DNA from: an uncultured Lachnospiraceae bacterium
GTDB lineage: Bacteria > Bacillota > Clostridia > Lachnospirales > Lachnospiraceae
Assembly: GCA_910585635.1 (NCBI GenBank)
Contig: CAJUFE010000001.1
Location: 62,001-126,000, forward strand
Direction: 5' to 3'
Length of the DNA stretch: 64,000 nt
A program made the position numbers and the translations under genes. A model generated the notes under the pieces. That model had not been told where the DNA came from. It saw only the letters and a list, made by a program, of their open reading frames with translations, and did not search any database. How positions within the stretch are numbered: the first letter of the stretch is position 1; each line of letters begins with the position of its first letter. This document shows, piece by piece, positions 32,518 through 40,709 of the stretch.

Positions 32518-33804
32518 ATGGATAAGAACCTGTATCAAGGATACGTAAAGATCTTGCACAACGAGCTCATACCGGCGCTGGGCTGTACGGAGCCGATCGC
32601 CATCGCCTTCGGAGCGGCGAAAGCCCGGGCAGTCTTAGGCCAGTTCCCGGACCGGATCAAGATGCGCTGCAGCGGGAACATCATCAAGAACGTGATGGGG
32701 GTCACGGTCCCGAATTCCGGCGGGCTGCGGGGGATCGATGCAGCCGCCACCTTGGGGGTGGTGGGCGGAGACGCGGACCGGGAGCTGGAGGTGCTGGAGG
32801 GCATCACCCAGGAGGACATCGAACAGACGAAAAGGCTGGTGGCTGAGGGGTTCTGCCAGTGCGACCTCCAGGAGGATGTGGAAAACCTCTATATCGTCGC
32901 CAGCGCGGTCAAGGGAGAGCACAGCGCGGAGGTCACCATCATCAACCGCCATACCCTGATCACCAAGATCGTGAAGGACGGAGAGATCCTGTTCGAGCGT
33001 CAGGTGGGCCGGGAGTCCCCGGACCATGCCGACAAGTCCCTGCTGAACGTTAAGGATATCCTGACCTTTGCTAATGAGGTGGAGATCCAAGATATCCGGG
33101 AGGTGATCGAAAGGCAGATCCACATGAACACCGCGATCGCAGAGGAAGGGCTAAATGGCCACTATGGCGCGGAGGTCGGGCGCACGCTGCTGGAATACTA
33201 CGGGGAGGATGTGAAGACCAGAGCCAGGGCTAAGGCAGCCGCCGGGTCTGATGCCCGGATGGGCGGCTGCCCGCTCCCGGTGGTGATCAATTCCGGGAGC
33301 GGGAACCAGGGGATGACCGTATCTCTGCCGGTGATCGAATTTGCCAGAGAGTTTGGGGTCTCGGAGGATAAGCTGTACCGGGCTCTGGTGGTCAGCAATC
33401 TGATCGCGATCCACCAGAAAAAATATATCGGCAGCCTTTCCGCCTACTGTGGAGCCGTGAGCGCGGCCTGCGGGGCCGGGGCGGCGATCACCTATCTTAG
33501 CGGCGGCGGTGTGCAGGAGATCGGCTATACGATCACCAATACCATCGGGAACGTGGGCGGGATCGTATGCGACGGCGCCAAATCCTCCTGTGCGGCAAAG
33601 ATCGCATCATCGGTGGAAGCCGCCATATTGGCTCATTACATGGCCTGCAGGAAGCATTCTTTCCAGCCGGGAGAGGGGATCGTGCAGGAGGATGTGGAAG
33701 GGACGATCAAAAGTGTGGGATATATCGGACGGGTAGGGATGAAATTGACCGATACGGAGATATTGAACATTATGATCGACCGGGTCAATGTAGATGAGGT
33801 GTAA
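32518..33804 (+). CDS. L-cysteine desulfidase / UPF0597 (serine dehydratase alpha-like) family protein
   Basis: A 428-residue cytoplasmic protein of the UPF0597/YhaM family, related to Fe-S L-serine dehydratases and to archaeal L-cysteine desulfidase, which breaks cysteine into pyruvate, ammonia and sulfide. Motifs: ELIPALGCTEPIAIAF, CSGNIIKNVMGVTVPNSGG, the late CGAVSAACGAGAAITYL and VCDGAKSSCAAKI, whose cysteines probably bind the Fe-S cluster. ATG 32518 has AAGGAGA just upstream. It lies 12 bases before potA and so may share its transcript, though no functional tie to polyamine uptake is evident. Confidence 0.85.
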   Translation: MDKNLYQGYVKILHNELIPALGCTEPIAIAFGAAKARAVLGQFPDRIKMRCSGNIIKNVMGVTVPNSGGLRGIDAAATLGVVGGDADRELEVLEGITQEDIEQTKRLVAEGFCQCDLQEDVENLYIVASAVKGEHSAEVTIINRHTLITKIVKDGEILFERQVGRESPDHADKSLLNVKDILTFANEVEIQDIREVIERQIHMNTAIAEEGLNGHYGAEVGRTLLEYYGEDVKTRARAKAAAGSDARMGGCPLPVVINSGSGNQGMTVSLPVIEFAREFGVSEDKLYRALVVSNLIAIHQKKYIGSLSAYCGAVSAACGAGAAITYLSGGGVQEIGYTITNTIGNVGGIVCDGAKSSCAAKIASSVEAAILAHYMACRKHSFQPGEGIVQEDVEGTIKSVGYIGRVGMKLTDTEILNIMIDRVNVDEV

Positions 33805-33816
33805 GGAGGCTTGTCA

Positions 33817-35076
33817 ATGGCAGAGATCATATTAGAGCTAGAGGATATCAAAAAGCGTTTCGGGGATACAGAGGTCCTTAAGGGCATCAGCTTGTGGATC
33901 GAAAAGGGCGAGTTCATCACATTCCTGGGGGCTTCGGGGTGTGGGAAGACCACCACGCTGCGGATCATCGCGGGGCTGGAGGACCCGGATGAGGGACGTG
34001 TCCGCTTGAACGGGCAGGATGTGACCGGCAGAGAGCCTAATGAGCGGAACGTGAACACGGTGTTCCAGAATTATGCCCTGTTCCCCCATATGGATGTGTA
34101 TGCCAATGTGGCCTATGGCCTGCGGCTTAAGAAGGTGCCGAAAAAGGAGATCGCGGAGCGGGTAAAGGCGATGCTGGAGATGGTCCAGCTCTCCGGCTAT
34201 GAAAAGCGGATGCCCTCGGAGCTTTCCGGAGGGCAGAGGCAGCGGGTGGCGATCGCCAGGGCGGTGATCAACGACCCCCAGGTGCTCCTCTTGGATGAGC
34301 CTTTGGGGGCGCTGGACCTGCAGCTGAGGCGGCAGATGCAGGTGGAGCTGAAGCGGATCCAGAAGCGTTTGGGGATCACCTTCATCTACATCACACACGA
34401 CCAGGAAGAGGCCCTGAACATGTCGGACCGGATCGTGGTGATGCAGGAGGGGCGGTTTGAGCAGATCGGGACGCCGGATGCGGTGTACTATCATCCCAGG
34501 ACCAGCTATGTGGCCCGGTTCGTGGGGACGGCCAACATCGTCACCGGAAAGCTCCTTAAGGTGGAGGACGGCGTGGCCCAGATCCTGGTGGCGGATGAGA
34601 CCGTGCAGGCAGGGGCAGCCCCGGGCTCTGTGGCAGGAACAGCCCCAGGATCTGCGGCGGGAGCAGCCCCGGGCTCTGTGGCAGGAACAGCCCCGGGATC
34701 TGCGGCAGGGGCAGCCCCGGGCTCCATGGCAGGAGCAGCCCCAGGATCTGTGGCAAGGGGCGGGAAGGTCCTGGCCACGGTCACTGAGGAGCAGGCCCCT
34801 TACCTGTCCCCGGGCCAGTTGGTGACGGTGGCGGTGCGGAGCGAGAACCTGCTGCTGGACCGGGAGCCGGGTGAGGGGCTGCGGCTCTCGGTGATCGAGA
34901 AAAACTTCGCCGGGGGGATGCTCCGGATCAGTCTGGACGGCGGGGGACTGGGCGAACTGACCGCCAGCCGCCAGGGCTTTGATACCGCCTTTAAGCCGGG
35001 GGATATGCTCACCGTCAGCTGGGAGGCCGGGAACGGGGTGATCGTGGACCTGGATGAAAAGGACCAAGGGCCTTAG
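33817..35076 (+). CDS. potA: Spermidine/putrescine ABC transporter ATP-binding protein PotA
   Basis: ATPase of the polyamine importer. Motifs: Walker A FLGASGCGKTT (about residue 36-44), Q-loop FQNYALFPHM, signature LSGGQRQRV, Walker B VLLLDEPLGALD, H-loop ITHDQEEAL. The C-terminal TOBE region (about 240-419) is interrupted by six 8-residue Ala/Gly/Pro/Ser repeats (bases 34612-34755), lengthening the protein to 419 against the usual 350-385. ATG 33817 lies seven bases after GGAGG. potB follows after a 124-base gap. Confidence 0.94.
   Translation: MAEIILELEDIKKRFGDTEVLKGISLWIEKGEFITFLGASGCGKTTTLRIIAGLEDPDEGRVRLNGQDVTGREPNERNVNTVFQNYALFPHMDVYANVAYGLRLKKVPKKEIAERVKAMLEMVQLSGYEKRMPSELSGGQRQRVAIARAVINDPQVLLLDEPLGALDLQLRRQMQVELKRIQKRLGITFIYITHDQEEALNMSDRIVVMQEGRFEQIGTPDAVYYHPRTSYVARFVGTANIVTGKLLKVEDGVAQILVADETVQAGAAPGSVAGTAPGSAAGAAPGSVAGTAPGSAAGAAPGSMAGAAPGSVARGGKVLATVTEEQAPYLSPGQLVTVAVRSENLLLDREPGEGLRLSVIEKNFAGGMLRISLDGGGLGELTASRQGFDTAFKPGDMLTVSWEAGNGVIVDLDEKDQGP
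34612..34755 (+). repeat. 24-bp tandem repeat within potA, six units
   Basis: Six in-frame 24-bp units encode G(A/T)APGS(V/A/M)A. Units alternate between two variants (AAPGSVA and TAPGSAA), a pattern consistent with duplication of a 48-bp pair. It lies in the regulatory/TOBE portion, downstream of the ATPase core. Confidence 0.9.
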
Positions 35077-35200
35077 GACCTTCAGTGGGAGCTGCCCCGA
35101 CGGGAGTGAAAGACAGGTAAGTGCAGACAGGTGAGGCGGCTGCGGCGGGCGAGGGAGAAGTAGGCCCGAAGACGATCGACGGAAAGGGAGTGGCAGGCAG

Positions 35201-36283
35201 ATGAGAAAGCCGCAGACAGAAAACAAGGACGGCCAGCTGGAGATAGGCAGGACGGAGACGGGCAGGACGGAGACGGGCAGGCTGGAGACGGGCAGGACGG
35301 AGAAAGGCAGACTGGAGACGGGCAGGATGGAGAAAGGCAGGCTGGAGACGGGCAGGATGGAGAGGGACAGGATGGGGGGGACAGGGAAGCCGAAAAGCGT
35401 CATGAGAAAGGGTGAGAGCGTGAGAAAGCGGACAGGCAGGGACGGGCATTGGTGGATGACCGTGGCCCCCTTGTATCTGTTCACACTCTTTTTTGTGGCC
35501 CTCCCCCTCCTCTACCTGCTTATCCTAAGCTTCCTGACCAGAGCCCAGACCTGGGGCGTGGTCAATGAATTTACCCTGGATAATTACGTAAAGATCGGCA
35601 AGCCAGTCTATCTGGACACCTTTAAGGAATCCTTCCAGCTGGCGGTCCTGACCACGGTGAGCACCCTGCTGATCGGCTATCCCTTCGGCTATTTTATGGC
35701 CAGGCTATCCAAAAGGGCCAAGAGCCTGATGATGCTCCTGGTGGTGATCCCCTTCTGGACCAGCGCCCTGATGCGGATGTATGGGTGGATCATCATCTTC
35801 CGCAGCAAGGGGCTTTTAGATAAGGTCCTGATGGGGCTGGGGCTCACCAGCTCGCCCTTAAAGCTTTTGTACTCCTATCCGGCTGTGCTGGTGGGGATGG
35901 TCTATTCCCTGCTGCCCTTCATGATCCTCTCGGTCTATTCCAGCACGGACAAGATGGACTGGAGCCTGGTGGAGGCGGCCAGGGACTTAGGAGCCAGCCG
36001 GTGGACCGCCTTCTGGACGGTGACGGTGAAGCTGACTTTGCCGGGGATCCTGTCGGGGATCGTGCTGGTCTTCATCCCTTCCATGGGGCTGTTTTTTATC
36101 GCCGACATCCTGGGCGGCGGTAAGGTGATGCTGGTGGGGAACCTGATCCAGGCCCAGCTGCAGAGCGGGCGGGACTGGCCATTTGCGGCGGCATTATCCG
36201 TGATGCTCATGCTGTTCACCTCGGTGATGATCTGGATCTACCGGAAGGTGGCCGGTGTGCGGGAACTGGAGGGATTGCTGTGA
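35201..36283 (+). CDS. potB: Spermidine/putrescine ABC transporter permease PotB
   Basis: Inner-membrane permease of the polyamine importer, six membrane segments from about residue 85 on, with the EAA loop VEAARDLGASRWTAFWTVTV near residue 265. Homologues are about 270-290 residues; here about 80 residues precede the first membrane segment and consist largely of a 5-residue charged repeat (GR-T/L/M-E-T/K). ATG 35201 has GGGAG ten bases upstream. Later in-frame ATGs near 35401 and 35456 would remove the repeat, so the true start is open. It overlaps potC by four bases. Confidence 0.88.
   Translation: MRKPQTENKDGQLEIGRTETGRTETGRLETGRTEKGRLETGRMEKGRLETGRMERDRMGGTGKPKSVMRKGESVRKRTGRDGHWWMTVAPLYLFTLFFVALPLLYLLILSFLTRAQTWGVVNEFTLDNYVKIGKPVYLDTFKESFQLAVLTTVSTLLIGYPFGYFMARLSKRAKSLMMLLVVIPFWTSALMRMYGWIIIFRSKGLLDKVLMGLGLTSSPLKLLYSYPAVLVGMVYSLLPFMILSVYSSTDKMDWSLVEAARDLGASRWTAFWTVTVKLTLPGILSGIVLVFIPSMGLFFIADILGGGKVMLVGNLIQAQLQSGRDWPFAAALSVMLMLFTSVMIWIYRKVAGVRELEGLL
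35246..35365 (+). repeat. 15-bp tandem repeat at the 5' end of potB, eight units
   Basis: Eight units of GGCAGG(A/C)(C/T)GGAGA(C/A)(G/A), 15 bp each, from 35246 to 35365, with partly decayed copies on both sides. In the potB frame they encode GR(T/L/M)E(T/K). Confidence 0.9.
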
Positions 36284-37062
36284 AAAAAAGAAGATATTTC
36301 CGTTTTTCGACGCTCTACCAGGCGGTCCTGCTGATCTTGATGTATGTACCGATCCTGGTGGTCATCGTCTATTCCTTTAACGTGTCAAAAAACACGACGG
36401 TCTGGGGCGGCTGGACCCTGGACTGGTACCGGAAGATGGCAAAGAACCGGGGCCTATTAGAGGCGTTAAAGAACAGCCTCGTCCTGGCGCTCTTGAGCAG
36501 CGGGGCGGCGGGGATCATCGGCACCCTGGGGGCTGTGGGCATGGCCCGCATCCAGTGGAAGAGCAAGGCTGCGATCGAGTATATCTCCACCTTGCCGATC
36601 ATGATCCCGGAGATCATCCTGGGGATGGTCTTTATGGCGTTTTTCGCCATGCTGGGCCTGCCCTTCGGCATGGTGACCCTGGTGCTGGGCCATACCACCT
36701 TCTGCGTCCCCTATGTGTTCATGATGGTGAAGGCCAGCCTGGTGGGGATCGACCGGTCCTTAGGGGAGGCGGCAAAGGATCTGGGGGCTTCGGAGAGGCG
36801 GGCCTTCTTCGACATCACCCTGCCGCTGATCGCGCCGGCGGTGGCCAGCGGGATGCTGCTGGCATTTGCCATGTCCTTAGATGATGTGGTCATCAGCATC
36901 TTTGTCACCGGGGCCAGGACCAACACCCTGCCCATCCGGATCTATACCCAGTTAAAGTCCGGGGTGACGCCGGAGATCAATGCCCTGTGTACGATCATGC
37001 TGGTGGTGACCTTTCTGCTGGTGGGCCTATCCAGGCTGCTGGGGAGCAAAGGGAGACGGTGA
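36280..37062 (+). CDS. potC: Spermidine/putrescine ABC transporter permease PotC
   Basis: Second permease of the importer, 260 residues, about six membrane segments, with the EAA loop GEAAKDLGASERRAFFDITL at about residue 160. It starts with GTG 36280, overlapping the potB stop (GTGA), so translation is coupled. The 234-base gap to potD contains a hairpin near 37077-37108 but no gene. Confidence 0.95.
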   Translation: MKKRRYFRFSTLYQAVLLILMYVPILVVIVYSFNVSKNTTVWGGWTLDWYRKMAKNRGLLEALKNSLVLALLSSGAAGIIGTLGAVGMARIQWKSKAAIEYISTLPIMIPEIILGMVFMAFFAMLGLPFGMVTLVLGHTTFCVPYVFMMVKASLVGIDRSLGEAAKDLGASERRAFFDITLPLIAPAVASGMLLAFAMSLDDVVISIFVTGARTNTLPIRIYTQLKSGVTPEINALCTIMLVVTFLLVGLSRLLGSKGRR

Positions 37063-37296
37063 GAAGGCTCCCGCTGCGTAACCGTTCGGACGTTGTCTGA
37101 ACTGTTACCCCGCTGCTGCGCGATAATGGTTTTTCTGGAGATACAGGTAGACAGGAGCGAGGATCTTTGATAGATTAAATAGTGGTCGGAGAGCAGGCAC
37201 GGAAAGTCTTTGCCTTCAGATCACGGTAGCGATCGGCTGTGGAGGCGCAGAGGCTTTTCGGCAGTGCTCACGGACAAGAATGGAGGAGAACACATT

Positions 37297-38517
37297 ATGA
37301 AGATGACGAGATGGACGAAGTGGGCAGCGCTGCTGATGGCGGCTGTCATGGCGATCGGCGGGATGCAGGGCTGCGGAAAGAGCGGCCCAGATGGCGGCCC
37401 AGGCGGGGATGGCGGCGCACAGGCCGAGGCGGCCGGAGATGGCGCCGGGCAGGACGGAGCCGGCGGGGCTGATGGCAATGGAACGGCGGGAACGGGCGGA
37501 GCGGACAGTGCCGAGGCCGGCGGGGCAGAGAGCCAGGATAAGAAGGAGGCCGGTGAGCTGAACATCTATACCTGGGCAGAGTATGTACCCCAGGATATCA
37601 TCGACCGCTTCGAGGAGGAGACCGGGATACGGGTGAACTATACCAATTTCGAGGCCAATGAAGAGATGCTGGCGAAGCTGGAGACCAGCGGCGGCGGGGA
37701 GTACGACCTCATCATCGCCTCCGATTACATCATCAAGATCGCGGCAGATGAGGGGCTGGTAAAGGAGATCGATAAGGAGAAGGTGCCCAACTACCAGAAC
37801 ATCGACCCCATCTTCCAGGGCTTTTTTTATGACCCGGAGAACACCATGACCGTTCCCTACGGACCGGGGATCCCCCTGCTGGTCTACGATCCCTCGGTGG
37901 TCACCTGTGACATCACCGGCTATGAGTCCCTGTGGGATCCGTCCTTAGAGGACAGCGTGGCCCTGATGGACAGCGAGCGCGTGGTCATGGGCATGGCCTT
38001 AAAGACCATGGGAGAGTCCTTTAATACAGAAGATCTGGATGTGATCCGTGCGGCTGGGGATAAGCTGATGGAGCTGGCTCCCAATGTGCGTGTGCTCAGC
38101 CAGAACCAGACCCAGGATTTCCTGCTCAGCGGAGAAGTGAGCGCGGCCTTCCTCTTCACCTCCCAGGTGGTCCTGGCCCTCAGCCAGGACCCGGATCTTC
38201 AGGTGGTGTACCCCGAGGAGGGACTGGGCTTTGGCGTAGATGCCGCATTTATCCCCTCCCAGGCGCCAAACAGTGATAATGCCCATGCATTCCTCAACTT
38301 TATCCTGGATGGGGAGATCGGCGCCGAAGTGTCCCAGCAGACCTATTACCTGTGTCCTAACAAAGCCTCCTATGCATACCTGCCCGAGGAGTTCCAGAAG
38401 AGCCTGGTGATCAGCACGGAGGATATCCCTAACGGGGAATTTATCCAGGATGTGGGAGCCGAGGCCACCAGCCTCCATGAGGAGATCTGGACGGAGTTCA
38501 AGGCAGCGTTGGATTGA
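37297..38517 (+). CDS. potD: Spermidine/putrescine-binding lipoprotein PotD
   Basis: Extracytoplasmic polyamine-binding protein. The signal ends in the lipobox GGMQGCGKSG. A Gly/Ala/Asp-rich spacer of about 60 residues follows, longer than usual, and then the binding domain starts ELNIYTWAEYVPQDIIDRFE. Conserved blocks include YDLIIASDYIIK, VPYGPGIPLLVY and CPNKASYAYLP. ATG 37297 is preceded by GGAGG at ten bases and starts a proper signal peptide; the frame upstream lacks support. Last gene of potABCD, followed by a palindromic element that could act as terminator. Confidence 0.93.
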   Translation: MKMTRWTKWAALLMAAVMAIGGMQGCGKSGPDGGPGGDGGAQAEAAGDGAGQDGAGGADGNGTAGTGGADSAEAGGAESQDKKEAGELNIYTWAEYVPQDIIDRFEEETGIRVNYTNFEANEEMLAKLETSGGGEYDLIIASDYIIKIAADEGLVKEIDKEKVPNYQNIDPIFQGFFYDPENTMTVPYGPGIPLLVYDPSVVTCDITGYESLWDPSLEDSVALMDSERVVMGMALKTMGESFNTEDLDVIRAAGDKLMELAPNVRVLSQNQTQDFLLSGEVSAAFLFTSQVVLALSQDPDLQVVYPEEGLGFGVDAAFIPSQAPNSDNAHAFLNFILDGEIGAEVSQQTYYLCPNKASYAYLPEEFQKSLVISTEDIPNGEFIQDVGAEATSLHEEIWTEFKAALD

Positions 38518-38532
38518 TCCAATAACAGACAA

Positions 38533-38630
38533 GGGGCTGTCGCAAAATAGCCGCTATATACAGGATATGGCTTCTGACCCGATCGGTCACAGCCACATAT
38601 CGTGTATAAGCTGCATTTTGCGACAGCCCC
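38533..38630. repeat. 98-bp palindromic element, MITE-like
   Basis: Perfect 16-bp terminal inverted repeats GGGGCTGTCGCAAAAT (38533-38548) and its complement (38615-38630). The interior also pairs imperfectly around a CGAT centre, so nearly the whole element folds into one hairpin. It carries no reading frame. It lies between convergent potD and ribU and is followed by a T-rich stretch, so it may also serve as a terminator. Confidence 0.75.
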
Positions 38631-38655
38631 TATATTTTTATCTGATGATGGACGG

Positions 38656-39324
38656 TCACACGGACTTGATGATCACACTGACCCGCTTATAGATCAAAGC
38701 GGTCAATACCGCCACCAGCGCCCCCTTCAGCAGATTGAAGGGCGCTACCGCCAGCAGCACAAAAGCCATCAGGCTGTCGATCCGCGGGTTCACAGCGGTC
38801 CCCATGGCCACCAGCGCGTCGATAGGCATATGGAAGGCTTTCGCGTAAGCCGGGAGCATGATATAGGTATTGGTCAGGCAGGCCACAGCCACCATGACCA
38901 CCACACCTGCGGCCATCCCGATAAAAGCAGAATCCCTGGTCTTCCGATGCTGGTAGAACAAGGCCGCCGGGACCGACAAAGAACAGGCCTGGACCCAGTT
39001 GGAGAATTCCCCCACACCGGCCGTCTGCGTACCCCGCAGCACCAGGGAGATCAAGATCTTCACGGCCGCGATCAGGATCCCGGCTACAGGCCCCATGGTA
39101 AAGGAACCGATCAGCACCGGCACGTCACAGAAGTCCAGCTTATAAAAAGGCGGCGCAAAGGGGACCGGCATCTGGATGTACATCAGCACACCGGAAAGGG
39201 CGCCGAACATGGCGATCAGCACCATATTTTTTGTGGTCAGCAGCCCCCGCCCCGTTCTCGGCACGGAAAGGGCGGTAGTCTGCCCGGCAGTTGTCTTCTT
39301 TTCTTGTTTTGCAGCAAGCTCCAT
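38656..39324 (-). CDS. ribU: Riboflavin ECF transporter S component RibU
   Basis: Substrate-binding membrane subunit of an energy-coupling-factor riboflavin importer. About six membrane segments, with LIAMFGALSGVLMYIQMPVP and FYKLDFCDVPVLIGSFTMGP typical of RibU. The start is set at ATG 39324, nine bases after AAGGAG; the in-frame extension to 39504 reads through a terminator hairpin and is not coding. The protein is 222 residues. An FMN riboswitch with an intrinsic terminator lies upstream, which confirms flavin-linked function. The shared ECF ATPases and EcfT are not in the window. Confidence 0.93.
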   Translation of the reverse strand: MELAAKQEKKTTAGQTTALSVPRTGRGLLTTKNMVLIAMFGALSGVLMYIQMPVPFAPPFYKLDFCDVPVLIGSFTMGPVAGILIAAVKILISLVLRGTQTAGVGEFSNWVQACSLSVPAALFYQHRKTRDSAFIGMAAGVVVMVAVACLTNTYIMLPAYAKAFHMPIDALVAMGTAVNPRIDSLMAFVLLAVAPFNLLKGALVAVLTALIYKRVSVIIKSV

Positions 39325-39473
39325 AGTCGATCTCTCCTTTTTGATCATCGTCATCTTGGTGTCAGTCGCTACAGTCTTCTTGCCTTTCAAGGCGATGCTG
39401 CAGGTTACGGTGTCGCCGTCCACAGCAGCAAGGCGATCGCTCTTGTCTGATCGTGGCCATGGGCAGCCGCCAC

Positions 39474-39500
39474 GAAAAAAACCCCGGAAGATCCGGGGCT
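39474..39500 (-). terminator. Expression-platform terminator of the FMN riboswitch
   Basis: Minus strand CCCCGG, loop ATCTT, CCGGGG, then seven T. About 37 bases downstream of the riboswitch aptamer and upstream of ribU, so it should stop transcription when FMN is bound. Confidence 0.85.
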
Positions 39501-39536
39501 GCATAAAAAATCCTGCCGATAAGACAAAAGCAATGA

Positions 39537-39650
39537 TCTTCTCTCATCCAGACTATAACTGTCGGTCCCGGGATCGCACCGGGTCAACTGCCTAAAGGCA
39601 GCTCGCGGACTATACCGCCGGTAGGGGATCTCACCCTGCCCCGAAGAACT
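39537..39650 (-). ncRNA. FMN riboswitch (RFN element)
   Basis: The conserved RFN blocks are all present on the minus strand: TTCTTCGGGGCAGGGTGAGA, then CTACCGGCGGTATAGTCCGC, a variable hairpin, CCGGTGCGATCCCGGGACCG, then CAGTTATAGTCTGGATGAGA and closing GAAG. It controls ribU by transcription attenuation through the terminator at 39474-39500. Confidence 0.97.
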
Positions 39651-39668
39651 GTATCAAACCTACCTTTG

Positions 39669-39697
39669 ATTATAAAAGGGAGCAGAGGATCTGTCAA
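39669..39697 (-). promoter_or_regulatory. Consensus sigma-A promoter of the FMN riboswitch/ribU transcript
   Basis: Minus strand TTGACA (39697-39692), 17-base spacer, TATAAT (39674-39669): a perfect consensus promoter, starting transcription just before the aptamer. Confidence 0.85.
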
Positions 39698-39726
39698 TCC
39701 CATTTTTCACGGCACTTTCCCAATCC

Positions 39727-39755
39727 TTGACAGCCCCCGCCCCTTCAAGTATAAT
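39727..39755 (+). promoter_or_regulatory. Consensus sigma-A promoter of sufCB
   Basis: TTGACA (39727-39732), 17-base spacer, TATAAT (39750-39755), perfect consensus, divergent from the ribU promoter with the two -35 boxes 29 bases apart. No IscR/SufR-like site was recognised. Confidence 0.85.
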
Positions 39756-39830
39756 GGGAGCAGTTTAGCAGCACGCTATCAGACAGAAGATCACGCTGAT
39801 AAAAGCGATAAGATCGAGCAGGAGGACGAT

Positions 39831-40709
39831 ATGCTTACATTAGAAAACCTATCCTTTGATGTGGCCGATGCCAAAGGCGAGATCGGGATCATCAAGGATC
39901 TGAGCCTGACCGTCGATGAAGGGGAATTCGTGGTGATCACCGGCCCCAACGGCGGAGGCAAATCCACATTGGCGAAGCTGATCGCCGGGATCTTGGAGCC
40001 CACCGGCGGCCGGATCTATTTTGATGGGGAGGATATAACCCACCGGAACGTGACAGACAGGGCGAACATGGGGATCAGCTATGCGTTCCAGCAGCCGGTC
40101 CGTTTTAAAGGGCTCCATGTGCTGGACCTCCTGCGCCTGGCGGCCAGGGGCGGATCGGGCAAAGACCTGGCAGCCCAGGGCGGATCGGCCGGCACCCCGG
40201 CATCCGGGGAGGGCCGCGCTGTGCTCGCGGCGGATAAAAAGCCCCTGTCCGCAGCCGACGCCTGCGAATACCTGTCCGAGGTGGGATTATGCGCCAAGGA
40301 TTATATCAACCGCGAGGTCAATGCCAGCCTTTCCGGAGGCGAGCTAAAGCGGATCGAGATCGCCACGGTCTTAGCCCGCAGCTCCAGGCTGTCCCTTTTT
40401 GATGAGCCGGAGGCAGGGATCGATCTCTGGAGCTTCCAGAACCTGATCCAGGTCTTCGAGCGGATGCGTGAACGGGTGAAGGGCTCCGTGCTGATCATCT
40501 CCCACCAGGAGCGGATCTTGAACATCGCCGACAAGATCGTGGTGATAGGAGACGGGCAGGTGGTCAAGGAAGGACCCAGAGAGCAGATCCTGCCCGAGAT
40601 CTTAGGGACCGCCTCGGCAGTGGATGCCTGCAGCCGGTTTTATCGTGACGGGCGCACAGAGCGCACAGACAGCCCCCAGGAAGGGCCGCAAGGAGGGGAG
40701 AGGCTATGA
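39831..40709 (+). CDS. sufC: Fe-S cluster assembly ATPase SufC
   Basis: ABC-type ATPase of the SUF scaffold complex. Walker A TGPNGGGKST, Q-loop FQQPVRF, signature NASLSGGELKRIE, Walker B SLFDEPEAGIDLW and H-loop IISHQERIL are present. About 30 residues of Gly/Ser/Ala-rich sequence (about residues 102-133, after LLRLAARGGSGK) interrupt the helical domain; SufC proteins usually have only a short loop there. The protein is 292 residues against about 240-260. ATG 39831 follows AGGAGG by five bases. It overlaps sufB by four bases. Confidence 0.9.
   Translation: MLTLENLSFDVADAKGEIGIIKDLSLTVDEGEFVVITGPNGGGKSTLAKLIAGILEPTGGRIYFDGEDITHRNVTDRANMGISYAFQQPVRFKGLHVLDLLRLAARGGSGKDLAAQGGSAGTPASGEGRAVLAADKKPLSAADACEYLSEVGLCAKDYINREVNASLSGGELKRIEIATVLARSSRLSLFDEPEAGIDLWSFQNLIQVFERMRERVKGSVLIISHQERILNIADKIVVIGDGQVVKEGPREQILPEILGTASAVDACSRFYRDGRTERTDSPQEGPQGGERL

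Noticed and set aside
33838..35484. Open frame of 548 codons on the minus strand
   Set aside because: It lies wholly antisense to potA and the 5' part of potB, has no ribosome-binding site, and its His/Pro/Leu-rich product is the shadow of GC-rich codons.
39325..39504. N-terminal extension of ribU in frame
   Set aside because: It would translate the attenuator terminator hairpin; the strong AAGGAG site at ATG 39324 gives the normal RibU start.
39515..39522. GCCGATAA, a perfect sigma-28 -10 match on the plus strand
   Set aside because: No TAAA at the right distance, and it points antisense into the FMN riboswitch with no gene downstream on that strand.
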